Assembly (NCBI RefSeq): GCF_009377195.2
Contig: NZ_VJXX01000007.1
Coordinates: 54,238-118,237, forward strand
From: Arthrobacter bussei
GTDB lineage: Bacteria > Actinomycetota > Actinomycetes > Actinomycetales > Micrococcaceae
Length of the DNA stretch: 64,000 nt
Direction: 5' to 3'
Shown here: piece by piece, positions 16,637 through 25,322 of the stretch
Layout: each line of letters opens with the position of its first letter
Numbering within the stretch: position 1 is the stretch's first letter
The notes under the pieces: model-generated
Databases searched by the model: none
Seen by the model: the letters and a program-made list of their open reading frames with translations, nothing else
Told to the model about the DNA's origin: nothing
Program-made: the position numbers and the translations under genes

Positions 16637-17884
16637 CTAACCGAAGATCGCGTGGGCCACGGTGAAGATCAGCAGTCCCGCCAGCGAACCGACCACCGTG
16701 CCGTTGATGCGGATGAACTGCAGGTCCTTGCCGACCTGCAGTTCGATCTTGCGGGAGGTCTCCTCGGCGTCCCAGCGGCCCACCGTCTCCGAGATGACCC
16801 CCGCGATCTCACTGCGGTAGGTACGGACCGCGTAGGAGGCCGCGTCGGCGATCCAGCGGTTCACCTTGGCCGCGAGGTCGGCGTCGTTCGTCAGGCGTGA
16901 GCCGAAGTCCTGCACGGCCGCCTTGAACTTCGTGGTCAGTTCGCTCTCGGGGTCGTTGACGGCATCGAGCAGGGCGTTCTTGATGGTGGACCACGTGCGC
17001 GCCGTCAGGTCGCGGACGCGTGGATCGTCGAGGAGCTGGCCCTTGATCTCCTCCGCCTTCGCGATGGTCTCGGGTTTGTGCTGCAGGTCCTGGGCCAGAT
17101 CACGGAGGTACGTGTCGATGGAGATGCGGACGTCGTGCTGTGGATCCTCCTGCACTGCGCGGATGAACTTCGAGAGTTCCGCGTGGACGCGGTCGCCGAC
17201 CACCCCGTCGACGAGGCGTGGGACCCAGGTGGGGGACCGCTGCGCGACAACCCTCGTGACCACCGAATAGTTGGCGTCCACCCAGTCCGCAGCGCGCTCC
17301 ACCAGCAGGTCCACGAGCTGGTGGTGGTGGCCCTCGGCGAAGATCCTCTCCGCGATGCTGCCCACGGGTGGTCCCCACGGCGGATCGAGCAGATGCTTCC
17401 GGACCATGGACTCGATGACACCCTGGACGGCGTCGTCGTTCAGTACCGTGAACAGGCCGCGGATCAGCGCGGCGCCCTCCACAGCCACACGGTCGGCACT
17501 CTCCGGCTTCTCCAGCCACACGCCCGCCTTCTGGGCGATGCGGGCGGAGTCGAGCTTGGCGCGCACGACGTCCTCGGAGAGGAAGTTCTCCTCCACGAAC
17601 TGGCCCAGCGATTCGCCGATCTGGTCCTTCTTCCGGGGGATGATCGCCGTGTGCGGGATCTTCAGGCCCATCGGGTGCTTGAACAGCGCCGTCACCGCGA
17701 ACCAGTCGGCCAGGGCGCCGACCATGCCGCCCTCGGCCGCCGCGCGGACGTACTGCAGCCAGGGGTAGGAGTCCTGGAGTGCGAAAGCCACCACGAAGAT
17801 GACGGCCATGACGGCCAGCAGTCCGGTCGCCACGGTCTTCATGCGGCGGAGGGCGGCCGCCCGCTCCGCGTCCGAGGAGGTCAT
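16637..17884 (-). CDS. DUF445 family membrane protein
   Basis: A 415-residue protein matching the DUF445 (PF04286) layout: an N-terminal helix (VATGLLAVMAVIFVVAF), a conserved GGMVGALADWFAVTALFKHPMG segment near residue 65, a large helical soluble domain, and a C-terminal membrane helix (VVGSLAGLLIFTVAHAIFG). Function unknown; related yjiN proteins are membrane anchored. ATG 17884 is chosen; GGGAGGG lies 12 bases upstream, and longer starts add arginine-rich residues. Divergent from the glycerophosphodiesterase gene. Confidence 0.87.
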   Translation of the reverse strand: MTSSDAERAAALRRMKTVATGLLAVMAVIFVVAFALQDSYPWLQYVRAAAEGGMVGALADWFAVTALFKHPMGLKIPHTAIIPRKKDQIGESLGQFVEENFLSEDVVRAKLDSARIAQKAGVWLEKPESADRVAVEGAALIRGLFTVLNDDAVQGVIESMVRKHLLDPPWGPPVGSIAERIFAEGHHHQLVDLLVERAADWVDANYSVVTRVVAQRSPTWVPRLVDGVVGDRVHAELSKFIRAVQEDPQHDVRISIDTYLRDLAQDLQHKPETIAKAEEIKGQLLDDPRVRDLTARTWSTIKNALLDAVNDPESELTTKFKAAVQDFGSRLTNDADLAAKVNRWIADAASYAVRTYRSEIAGVISETVGRWDAEETSRKIELQVGKDLQFIRINGTVVGSLAGLLIFTVAHAIFG

Positions 17885-18013
17885 CAGGTCATTCACCCTC
17901 CCGAGTCTATCGACGCGGTCCGGCTCTCCGCGGTGGGAGGCGGCGACGGGCAACCGGCGAAGCGGTCACGTACGGTGGGAGCCGGACCCCCGACCCCACC
18001 GAGAGGTTGCCCC

Positions 18014-18880
18014 GTGACTCCTGTCATCTTCGCCCACCGTGGCAGCAGCGGCACCTATGCAGAGCACACCCGGGCGGCGTATCTGCAGGCCCTGGCGGAC
18101 GGGGCCGACGGCGTCGAGTGCGACGTGCACCTGACCCGCGACGGTCAGCTCGTGTGCTTCCACGACACCACACTGGAGCGGACCACGAACGGCACCGGCG
18201 ACGTCGCGGACCACACGCTGGCAGAGCTGAGGGCGCTGGACGCCTCGTCCTGGAAGGGCGTGGACCTCCCGGAGGGTTACGGCGAGGTGGGCGACCAGGT
18301 GCTCAGCCTGGCCGACCTGCTGCAGCTCCTGCGCGCAGCGGGGCGCCCCCTGAAGCTGGCCATCGAACTGAAGCACCCGAGTCCGTCCGGTCTGCGGCTG
18401 GAGGAGTCACTCATCGCGTTCCTCATGGACGAGGGGTGGGACCCGGAATCGTCCACCCTGGGCCTCCTCGAGGTGAGCTTCATGAGCTTCAACCCGGATT
18501 CCATGCATCAGCTCGCCGAGACCGCGCCGCACCACCTGCTGTGCCAGCTGGTCGCCGATGTGGAGCCGCAGGAGGTGCGGGACGCCCTGCGGTTCGGTTC
18601 GATCGCCGAGGGCGCGCTCATCAACGTGATGCGGAGGGCGCTGAAGGAGGGCGAGGAGCTGATCGACCGGCAGGAGGTCGGCATGGCGGGCCCGGGCGTC
18701 CAGTATGTCCGGGACCACCCCGAGCGGGTCCGTCGGTGGATCGACGAGGGCACGAGGGTCCGGGTATGGACCGTCAACACCGAGGAGGACGCCTTGTACC
18801 TCGCCGGCCTCGGCGTGCAGGAGCTGACCACCGACGTGCCGGCGCGGATACGGCTGGCCCTCGACACCAGGACGCACTAG
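18014..18880 (+). CDS. Glycerophosphodiester phosphodiesterase
   Basis: A 288-residue TIM-barrel GDPD (PF03009). Catalytic and metal residues visible: H8-R9 in VIFAHRGSSG, ECDVHLTRDG with the metal-binding Glu/Asp, and the general-base histidine in LVCFHDTTLERTTNG. The conserved C-terminal VWTVNTEEDALYLAGLGVQELTTDVP closes the barrel. No signal peptide, so it acts in the cytoplasm, hydrolysing glycerophosphodiesters to glycerol 3-phosphate plus an alcohol. GTG start with GAGAGG seven bases upstream. Confidence 0.93.
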   Translation: MTPVIFAHRGSSGTYAEHTRAAYLQALADGADGVECDVHLTRDGQLVCFHDTTLERTTNGTGDVADHTLAELRALDASSWKGVDLPEGYGEVGDQVLSLADLLQLLRAAGRPLKLAIELKHPSPSGLRLEESLIAFLMDEGWDPESSTLGLLEVSFMSFNPDSMHQLAETAPHHLLCQLVADVEPQEVRDALRFGSIAEGALINVMRRALKEGEELIDRQEVGMAGPGVQYVRDHPERVRRWIDEGTRVRVWTVNTEEDALYLAGLGVQELTTDVPARIRLALDTRTH

Positions 18881-18919
18881 CTCTTCGGCCCCGCGGTGGG
18901 CCTGTGGTTGAGTGGGAAG

Positions 18920-20749
18920 ATGCAATCACCGATCAAGGACTACGCGCTCGTCTCCGACCTGCACACCGGTGCCCTGATCTCCCGGGACGGCAGCGTGGAC
19001 TGGCTCTGCATGCCGCGCTTCGACTCCGAGTCGGTGTTCGCCGCCATGCTCGGTACGCCGGATCACGGGCGCTGGCTCCTCGCGCCGGACTCGCCCACCG
19101 CCACCGTCGTCAGCCGCACCTACATCCATTCGACGTTCGTCCTGCAGACCCACTGGAAGACCGACGAGGGTGAGGTGCTGGTGACCGAGTTCATGCCGGT
19201 CACGGACCGGCGGGCCAACGTGGTGCGGCGCATCCAGGGGCTCGTCGGCACCGTCTCCATGCGGCAGGAGGTGCAGATCCGCTTCGGCTACGGGGAGATC
19301 CTCCCATGGGTCAGCCAGGGCACCGAGGACGGCGTCCCGGTCCTGCTGGCCATCGCCGGTCCCGATGCGCTCCTGCTCCGCGGACCGCGCCTGAGGGCCG
19401 CCGACCACCGCCATGAGGGGACGTTCCCGGTGATCGCGGGTGCCGTCGTCGACCTCGAACTCGTCTGGTACCCGTCCCACCGGGAGACGCCGCCGGCGCT
19501 GGACATCGATGACGCACTGGACACCACCATCACCTACTGGCGCGCCTGGGCCGCCAGCTGCGTCGACGACGGACGCTACACCGACGCCGTGCGGCGCTCG
19601 CTGCTGGTGCTGCGGGCGCTCACGCACGAGGACACCGGCGGGATCGTCGCCGCTCCCACCACCTCGCTGCCGGAGCACTTCGGCGGCGCGCGCAACTGGG
19701 ACTACCGCTTCTGCTGGCTGCGTGACGCGGCGCTGACGCTCGAGGCCATGATGACGCACGGCTTCGCGGACGAGGCCCACGAGTGGCGCAACTGGCTGCT
19801 GCGGGCGGTCGCGGGTGATCCCGAGGACCTGCAGATCATGTACGGGCTCGCCGGCGAGCGCAGGCTGCCGGAACGCGAGCTCGGGCACCTGCCCGGCTAC
19901 GCGGGATCGACGCCCGTGCGGGTGGGCAACGGCGCCGTGGGCCAGTACCAGGCCGACGTCGTCGGGGAGGTGATGGTGGCCCTCGAGAAGCTGCGCGGCC
20001 ACGGCGTCACCGAGGACAGCTTCTCGTGGCCCCTCCAGCGCGCGCTGCTCACCTTCGCGGAGAACCACCTGGACGATCGCGATCACGGGATCTGGGAGAT
20101 GCGCGGAGATCTGCAGTACTTCACGCACTCGCGGGTCATGATGTGGGCGGCCTTCGACTGCGCCGTGCGCGCGGTCCGGGACCACGGGCTCAGCGGGCCA
20201 CTCGATCACTGGATCGGCCTGCGGGACGGGCTGCGCGCCGAGATCCTCGAGCGCGGGTTCGACCACGGGCTGAACTCCTTCACGCAGGTCTACGACGGCG
20301 GTGAGGTGGACGCCTCCCTCCTGCAGCTTCCGCAGGTGGGGTTCCTCGACTACGACGATCCGATGATGCTGGGCACGGTCCAGCGGATCGAGCAGCACCT
20401 CCTGGATCCCCACGGGCTCCTGCTGCGGTACCGCACAGGCGAGTCCGACGACGGTCTCGAGCCCGGGGAGCACCCGTTCCTCGCCTGCTCGTTCTGGCTC
20501 GTCGAGCAGTACGCGCACAGCGGCCGGCTCGACGACGCCGCGCGCCTCATGGACCAGCTGGTGGGCTATTCCAACGAGCTGGGCCTGCTGTCGGAGGAGT
20601 ACGACGCCGAGAACGGCCGCATGGCGGGCAACTACCCGCAGGCCTTCTCCCATCTTGCCCTCGTGCGTGCGGCCGACGCGCTGCAGATGGCTCGGGGCGA
20701 GACGAATCCGCACGAATCTCTAGCGCGGGAAGAGCCGGAGACCGACTGA
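18920..20749 (+). CDS. Glycoside hydrolase family 15 (glucoamylase or trehalase type)
   Basis: A 609-residue cytoplasmic enzyme. N-terminal beta-sandwich (YALVSDLHTGALISRDGSVDWLCMPRFDS) precedes the (alpha/alpha)6 barrel. GH15 signatures: GGARNWDYRFCWLRDAALTLEAM around residue 260 and GLLSEEYDAENGRMAGNYPQ near the end, which holds the second catalytic glutamate. In actinobacteria such proteins include trehalases and glucoamylases, so the substrate is open. ATG 18920 lacks a strong ribosome site; GTG 18896 is an alternative. Follows the glycerophosphodiesterase gene by 39 bases. Confidence 0.9.
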   Translation: MQSPIKDYALVSDLHTGALISRDGSVDWLCMPRFDSESVFAAMLGTPDHGRWLLAPDSPTATVVSRTYIHSTFVLQTHWKTDEGEVLVTEFMPVTDRRANVVRRIQGLVGTVSMRQEVQIRFGYGEILPWVSQGTEDGVPVLLAIAGPDALLLRGPRLRAADHRHEGTFPVIAGAVVDLELVWYPSHRETPPALDIDDALDTTITYWRAWAASCVDDGRYTDAVRRSLLVLRALTHEDTGGIVAAPTTSLPEHFGGARNWDYRFCWLRDAALTLEAMMTHGFADEAHEWRNWLLRAVAGDPEDLQIMYGLAGERRLPERELGHLPGYAGSTPVRVGNGAVGQYQADVVGEVMVALEKLRGHGVTEDSFSWPLQRALLTFAENHLDDRDHGIWEMRGDLQYFTHSRVMMWAAFDCAVRAVRDHGLSGPLDHWIGLRDGLRAEILERGFDHGLNSFTQVYDGGEVDASLLQLPQVGFLDYDDPMMLGTVQRIEQHLLDPHGLLLRYRTGESDDGLEPGEHPFLACSFWLVEQYAHSGRLDDAARLMDQLVGYSNELGLLSEEYDAENGRMAGNYPQAFSHLALVRAADALQMARGETNPHESLAREEPETD

Positions 20750-20760
20750 TCTCCGGCTCT
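20731..20760 (+). terminator. Terminator that starts inside the GH15 coding region
   Basis: Perfect 11-bp stem AGAGCCGGAGA (20731-20741) with TCTCCGGCTCT (20750-20760). The left arm is coding and the TGA stop (20747-20749) lies in the loop. Confidence 0.85.
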
Positions 20761-21011
20761 CGCCGCGACTGGTGATCCGGGACTCTCGCGCCGTCCTGCA
20801 TAGCGCCGGATCCATGCGCGACGGCGCGAGTTCGATGCCGCCACGGCCCCACGGGATACGGCCCGGTACGGCCTGGGCCCCACGCGACCTCGGCCTGACG
20901 TGCGCCGGCTCGGTGCGGCGGGGCCCCTCGCGATCCCGGCCCGACGTCCGTCGGCCCGGATCGGTCACCCGGCCCGGACCGGCGCCGTCGTGCTGGTCCG
21001 ACGCCGTGCCG
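20761..21011. other. Intergenic region between convergent GH15 and alcohol dehydrogenase genes
   Basis: About 250 bases with no convincing gene; open frames here have no ribosome site and no recognisable protein character. Confidence 0.5.
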
Positions 21012-22202
21012 TCAGACCGTGACGCCCTGGGGCTTGAGCACCACCTTGATGGTGCCGTCCGTCTTCTTCTGGAAGTTCTTATAGGCGGCCGGCGCCTCGT
21101 CGATCGAGACCTCGTGCGTCATGAGGTCGGTGACGCCGAGCGGATCCGATGCTTCCTCCACGATCGGCAGGAGCTGGTCCGTCCAGCGCCGCACGTTGCA
21201 CTGGCCCATGCGGAACTGGACCTGCTTGTCGAACATGGTCAGCAGCGGCATGGGGGTCGCGGACCCGCCGTAGACGCCACTGAGGGACAGCGTGCCGCCC
21301 CGGCGGACGGCGTCGATCGCCGAGTGCAGGACCGAGACGCGATCGCTGCCACCGGTCTCCATGACCTTCTGCGCCAGCCTGTCCGGCAGGATCCCCACGG
21401 CATTCTGCGCGAACGCACCGACCGGCGAGCCGTGTGCCTCCATGCCGACGGCGTCAACGATCGCGTCGGGGCCGCGGCCGTTCGTCATGCTGCGGAGCTC
21501 CTCGGCGGTGTCCTTCGTGAAGTCGATGGTCTCGATGCCGTGGCGCTTGGCCATCTCGCGTCGCTCGGCGATGGGCTCGACAGCGATGACGCGGTGTCCG
21601 AGATACTTGCCGATGCGGGCGGCGAACTGGCCGACGGGGCCCAGGCCGTACACGGTGAGCACTCCGTCCTTCGGGACGTCCGCATACTGCACGCCCTGCC
21701 AGGCAGTGGGGAGGATGTCCGAGAGGTAGAGGTAGCGCTCGTCCGGCAGGTCGTGCCCGACTTTCACCGGTCCGTAGTCGGCGAACGGCACCCGCAGGAA
21801 CTCCGCCTGTCCTCCGGGGACGGAGCCGTACAGCTCGGAGAATCCAAAAAGGGCAGCGCCGGATCCCTGCTCGTGCACCTGGGTGGTCTCGCACTGGGAC
21901 TGCAGGCCTCGGGTGCACATGAAGCAGTAGCCACAGGAGATGTTGAAGGGGATGACGACGCGGTCGCCGACCTTCAGGTTGGTCACGCCCGCGCCGACCT
22001 CCTCGACGATCCCCATGGGCTCGTGCCCCAGGATGTCTCCCTTGTGCATGTACGGGCCGAGGACCTCGTAGAGGTGCAGATCGGAGCCGCAGATCGCTGT
22101 CGAGGTGATCCGGACGATCGCGTCGGTCGGTTCCTGGATCGTGGGATCGGGCACGTTCTCCACGCTGATGTTGCGCTTGCCCTGCCATGTCACGGCTTTC
22201 AT
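21012..22202 (-). CDS. Zinc-dependent alcohol/formaldehyde dehydrogenase
   Basis: A 396-residue medium-chain dehydrogenase. Catalytic zinc ligands: Cys in TAICGSDLHLYE and the His-Glu of DILGHEPMGIVEEVG. Structural zinc site: CGYCFMCTRGLQSQC. Nucleotide fold: VYGLGPVGQFAARIGKYLG. The long insert after the structural zinc (HEQGSGAALFGFSELYGSVPGGQAEFLRVPFADYGPVKV) is typical of the glutathione-independent formaldehyde dehydrogenase-like group. ATG 22202 follows GGAGGAG. A copy of the AAGCATGCT-type motif lies immediately upstream, suggesting stress induction. Confidence 0.88.
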   Translation of the reverse strand: MKAVTWQGKRNISVENVPDPTIQEPTDAIVRITSTAICGSDLHLYEVLGPYMHKGDILGHEPMGIVEEVGAGVTNLKVGDRVVIPFNISCGYCFMCTRGLQSQCETTQVHEQGSGAALFGFSELYGSVPGGQAEFLRVPFADYGPVKVGHDLPDERYLYLSDILPTAWQGVQYADVPKDGVLTVYGLGPVGQFAARIGKYLGHRVIAVEPIAERREMAKRHGIETIDFTKDTAEELRSMTNGRGPDAIVDAVGMEAHGSPVGAFAQNAVGILPDRLAQKVMETGGSDRVSVLHSAIDAVRRGGTLSLSGVYGGSATPMPLLTMFDKQVQFRMGQCNVRRWTDQLLPIVEEASDPLGVTDLMTHEVSIDEAPAAYKNFQKKTDGTIKVVLKPQGVTV

Positions 22203-22217
22203 GTCGCACTCCTCCGG

Positions 22218-22234
22218 GTAGTAAGTATGCTTCG
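22218..22234 (-). promoter_or_regulatory. AAGCATGCT-type motif, copy 2
   Basis: On the minus strand the sequence reads CGAAGCATACTTACTAC, about 16 bases before the alcohol dehydrogenase start and right next to its ribosome site. Confidence 0.45.
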
Positions 22235-22300
22235 TTTCCCACTCTTCACCATGTGAACCCGAATGGGAAGCCGGGGCGGCGGCTCGCCTAGCCTTATCAG

Positions 22301-23167
22301 GTGCAGCTCCTCCAGTCACCGGCGGTCAGGATCGCCCTCTCCGTGGCCATCGCCACCGGCCTCTACGGCTTGTCCTTCGGTGCCCTGTCCGTCGCCGCGG
22401 GACTCGACCTCCTGCAGACCATGGCCCTGAGCCTGCTGCTGTTCAGCGGCGGATCGCAGTTCGCATTCATCGGCGTCGTCGCGGGCGGTGGCAGCGGGCT
22501 CTCGGCTATGTCCGCAGCCGCCCTGCTCGGCATCAGGAACGGCGTGTACGGGATGCAGGTCAATGTCCTGCTCAGGCCTCCCCGCTGGCGGAAGCTGCCG
22601 ATGGCGCACCTCACGATCGACGAATCCGTGGCGACAGCGACGGGCCAGACGGATCCGCAGGAGCAGCGCCGCGGGTTCTGGGCCGCGGGGATCGGCGTCT
22701 TCGTCCTGTGGAACCTCTTCACGCTCGTCGGGGCCCTCGCCGGCAACGCCCTCGGCGATCCGGCCACGTGGGGACTCGACGGAGCCGCCGTCGCCGCGTT
22801 CCTCGGCCTGCTCTGGCCGCGGATCCGCGCGCGGGAGCCCGCGGCGATCGCCGTCGTCTGCGCCGTGGTCACCCTGATCGCGGTGCCGCTCGTGCCGCCC
22901 GGTGTCCCGATCCTCATCGCCGCGGTGGTCGCCGCAGTGCTGGGGCTCTCGGGGTTGGGGCCGGCGACGGAAGGCCTCGAGCCCGACGTCGACCCGTACC
23001 CCGATGGCGCTGCCGGGGAGCCCGACGGCGCGCGGTCCGGCGTAGCTCGGCAGTCCGAAGGCGCCGGGCGGTCCGAAGGCGCCGGGGGGTTTGGCGTCGC
23101 TCTGCAGTCCGGGGTCCCACGGCAGCCCGGGGTCCCACGGCAGTCCGGCGGACGGGAGGACGCATGA
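22301..23167 (+). CDS. azlC: AzlC family branched-chain amino acid exporter subunit
   Basis: Large subunit of the AzlCD exporter. Residues ~1-220 hold about seven helices with AzlC features GLYGLSFGALSVAAGLDLLQT, FSGGSQFAFIGVV and a GIRNGVYGM loop (PF03591). Unusually, a hydrophilic tail of ~65 residues follows (from ~223), built of repeated SEGAG and GVPRQ units encoded by 18-bp tandem repeats; typical AzlC ends near residue 235. GTG start at 22301. The stop overlaps azlD (ATGA). Confidence 0.88.
   Translation: MQLLQSPAVRIALSVAIATGLYGLSFGALSVAAGLDLLQTMALSLLLFSGGSQFAFIGVVAGGGSGLSAMSAAALLGIRNGVYGMQVNVLLRPPRWRKLPMAHLTIDESVATATGQTDPQEQRRGFWAAGIGVFVLWNLFTLVGALAGNALGDPATWGLDGAAVAAFLGLLWPRIRAREPAAIAVVCAVVTLIAVPLVPPGVPILIAAVVAAVLGLSGLGPATEGLEPDVDPYPDGAAGEPDGARSGVARQSEGAGRSEGAGGFGVALQSGVPRQPGVPRQSGGREDA
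23047..23155 (+). repeat. 18-bp tandem repeats in the azlC 3' end
   Basis: Two blocks of imperfect 18-bp repeats: GGTCCGAAGGCGCCGGG-type units near 23050-23090, then CAGTCCGGGGTCCCACGG-type units near 23105-23150. They keep the reading frame and encode SEGAGR and SGVPRQ repeats. Confidence 0.7.
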
Positions 23168-23475
23168 GCCTCTGGGGCTGGATCCTGCTCGCGTGCGCCA
23201 TCTCGATCGCCACGAAGTTCCTCGGGTTCCTGGTCCCGGCCACGCTGCTCGACAATCCGCGGATGCTCCGGGTGGCCGGTTCGCTGACCATCGGGCTGCT
23301 CGCGGCGCTGACGGCCGTGAACACCTTCGCATCCGGCCAGGAGCTCGCCGTCGACGCGCGGGTCGTCGCGCTGCTGGTGGCCGCCGTCGCCCTGTGGCTG
23401 CGGGCGCCGTTCCTGGTGGTCGTGGCTCTCGGGGCGGTGGCGGCCGGTGTGGCGAGGCTGCTCGGCGCCGCGTAG
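23164..23475 (+). CDS. azlD: AzlD family small subunit
   Basis: A 103-residue membrane protein with four helices (LWGWILLACAISIATKFLG, AGSLTIGLLAALTAVNTF and two more), typical of AzlD (PF05437), the partner of AzlC in export of branched-chain amino acids. ATG overlaps the azlC stop by four bases. Confidence 0.88.
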   Translation: MSLWGWILLACAISIATKFLGFLVPATLLDNPRMLRVAGSLTIGLLAALTAVNTFASGQELAVDARVVALLVAAVALWLRAPFLVVVALGAVAAGVARLLGAA

Positions 23476-23533
23476 GTCATCTACCGGGGGTGCACGCCCT
23501 GTCTGGGGCGTTCTGCCCACGGACCGCGCCCGG

Positions 23534-23581
23534 TCAGTGGGAACAGGCGCCTGTGCCCACTGATCCGGCTTGGTCAGTGGG
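23534..23581. terminator. Alternative hairpins between azlD and ynfA-like gene
   Basis: TCAGTGGG (23534-23541), CCCACTGA (23556-23563) and a second TCAGTGGG (23574-23581) can form two mutually exclusive hairpins. The first is nearly perfect throughout, centred on ACAGGCGCCTGT. It lies between convergent genes. Confidence 0.6.
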
Positions 23582-23625
23582 AGCGTCTGCACCTGCGTCG
23601 GCGCAGGAGGACCTGCCCTGCCGCG

Positions 23626-23964
23626 TCAGCTCGGCGAGCGTGGCACGACCATGATCAGCGCGACGCCGACCAGGCAGACCGCCGATCCGAGGATGTCCCA
23701 GCGGTCGGGGCGGAAGCCGTCGATGAGCATGCCCCACGCCAGCGAACCCGCCACGAAGACACCGCCGTACGCCGCGAGGATGCGCCCGAAGTTCGGGTCG
23801 GGCTGCAGGGTCGCGACGAAGCCGTAGGCGCCGAGCGCCATGATGCCGAGCCCGGCCCACCACCACGGCCTGCCCTCCCGCACCGCCTGCCAGATGAGCC
23901 ACGCCCCGCCGATCTCGGCGCCCGCGGCGAGGACGAACAGGAGGGCCATGCGGATGATCGTCAT
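23626..23964 (-). CDS. UPF0060 (YnfA-like) membrane protein
   Basis: A 112-residue protein with four helices. The family pattern is clear: [45 protein letters not shown] and [20 protein letters not shown]. YnfA proteins resemble small multidrug-resistance transporters, but their substrate is unknown. ATG 23964 chosen; the longer frame adds unrelated residues. Confidence 0.9.
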   Translation of the reverse strand: MTIIRMALLFVLAAGAEIGGAWLIWQAVREGRPWWWAGLGIMALGAYGFVATLQPDPNFGRILAAYGGVFVAGSLAWGMLIDGFRPDRWDILGSAVCLVGVALIMVVPRSPS

Positions 23965-24033
23965 GGCCTCAGTCTGCCGGAGCCCTGCCGTCGGCGGCGT
24001 GCCCCGGTGCTCGGACGCGGCCACGGAGGCGAG

Positions 24034-24176
24034 GCCGCGTCGGAGGGGTGGGCGCTGTGGTCACGACCCGGCGACGGACCCGGTCAGGGAGCGGCGCCGC
24101 GTCGGAGGGGTGGGTGCAGTGGTCAGGACCCGGTCAGGGAGCGGCGCCGCGTCGGAGGGGTGGGTGCCGTGGTCAG
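24034..24176 (+). repeat. 50-bp tandem repeat overlapping the ackA stop codon
   Basis: Two nearly identical 50-bp units (24077-24126 and 24127-24176; GACCCGGTCAGGGAGCGGCG then CGCGTCGGAGGGGTGGGTGC...) plus a third, diverged, partial copy from 24034. The last unit contains the TCA that is the ackA stop codon on the minus strand (24173-24175). Confidence 0.85.
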
Positions 24177-25288
24177 GACCCGGCGACGACGGCGGCGGTG
24201 GCCTCCGCGATCGCCGCCTCCTCGTCCGTGGGCACCACGAGGACGGGGAACGCGGACGACGGCGTGCTGATCACGCGCGCATGCTTGCTGCGCTCGGCAT
24301 TGAGGCTCTCGTCGAGCTCGAGGCCGAGGGCCCCGAGCTTGGAGACGACGGCGGCGCGGAAGTCGGCCGCGTTCTCCCCGATGCCCGCGGTGAACACGAG
24401 GGCCTCGGCACCGCCGACGGCGACGTGGTAGCCGCCCACGTACTTCGCCAGCCGGTAGGACGCCACCTCGACCGCGAGCTTCGCCCGCTCGTCGCCTGAG
24501 TCCGCGGATTCCGAGACGGAGCGCATGTCGTTCGTACCGGTGAGGCCCTTGAGCCCGCTGTTCCGGTTGAGCAGCGTGTCGAGGTCCTTCTCGCTGTACC
24601 CCTCACGCAGAAGGAACAGCAGGATGGACGGGTCGATGTCCCCGGACCGCGTCCCCATCACGAGCCCTTCGAGGGGCGTGAAGCCCATGGATGTGTCGAT
24701 GCTTTCGCCGTCACGCACGGCCGCGACCGAGGCGCCGTTGCCGAGATGCGCGATGACCCCCGTGAACGCGTCCGTCCCGAGGAGCTCGGCCGCACCACGC
24801 GCCACGTAGGCGTGCGAAGTGCCGTGGAAACCGTAGCGGCGGATGCCGTGCTTTCGGTACAGCTCGTCCGGCACGGCGTACCGCCAGGCGCGCTCGGGCA
24901 GTGTGCGGTGGAAGGCGGTGTCGAACACGGCCACCTGCGGCAGGTCAGGCCACTTCTCGGTGATGGCCCGGATACCCGTGACGGCCGCGGGATTGTGCAG
25001 GGGAGCGAGCGGGTTGAGGCGCTCGATCGCGCGGGTGATCTCGTTGTCGATCAGCACGGGTTCGCTGAACCGTTCGCCGCCGTGCACCACGCGGTGCCCG
25101 ACGGCGTCGATCGTGCGCTCGCCGAGTGCCTCCGCCACCTCGCGGTCCACGCGGTCGAGGGCGGCGGCGTGGTCGGGGACCTCCGCCTCGCCGATGCGCT
25201 CGACGAGGCCTTCCGCCAGGACGTCGTCGCCCTCGCGCACCTGGTACTTGAGCGAGGAGGAGCCGGAGTTGATGACGAGGATGATCAT
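24173..25288 (-). CDS. ackA: Acetate kinase
   Basis: A 371-residue cytoplasmic kinase converting acetyl phosphate and ADP to acetate and ATP. Motifs: MIILVINSGSSSLKYQ at the start, VGHRVVHGGERF, HLGNGASVAAV phosphate loop, MGFTPLEGLVMGTRSGDIDP and FTAGIGENAADFR. Length is slightly shorter than the usual ~400. Lies 34 bases after pta, so the two form the Pta-AckA pathway operon. The last codons and stop fall inside a tandem repeat. Confidence 0.95.
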   Translation of the reverse strand: MIILVINSGSSSLKYQVREGDDVLAEGLVERIGEAEVPDHAAALDRVDREVAEALGERTIDAVGHRVVHGGERFSEPVLIDNEITRAIERLNPLAPLHNPAAVTGIRAITEKWPDLPQVAVFDTAFHRTLPERAWRYAVPDELYRKHGIRRYGFHGTSHAYVARGAAELLGTDAFTGVIAHLGNGASVAAVRDGESIDTSMGFTPLEGLVMGTRSGDIDPSILLFLLREGYSEKDLDTLLNRNSGLKGLTGTNDMRSVSESADSGDERAKLAVEVASYRLAKYVGGYHVAVGGAEALVFTAGIGENAADFRAAVVSKLGALGLELDESLNAERSKHARVISTPSSAFPVLVVPTDEEAAIAEATAAVVAGS

Positions 25289-25322
25289 GGGGTCCTGTCC
25301 TGGAGCGGGTCGATGGGAACGG

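Noticed and set aside
24278..24296. GCGCATGCTTGCTGCG in ackA, similar to the stress motif
   Set aside because: It lies inside coding sequence of a conserved protein and away from any promoter, so it is likely chance.
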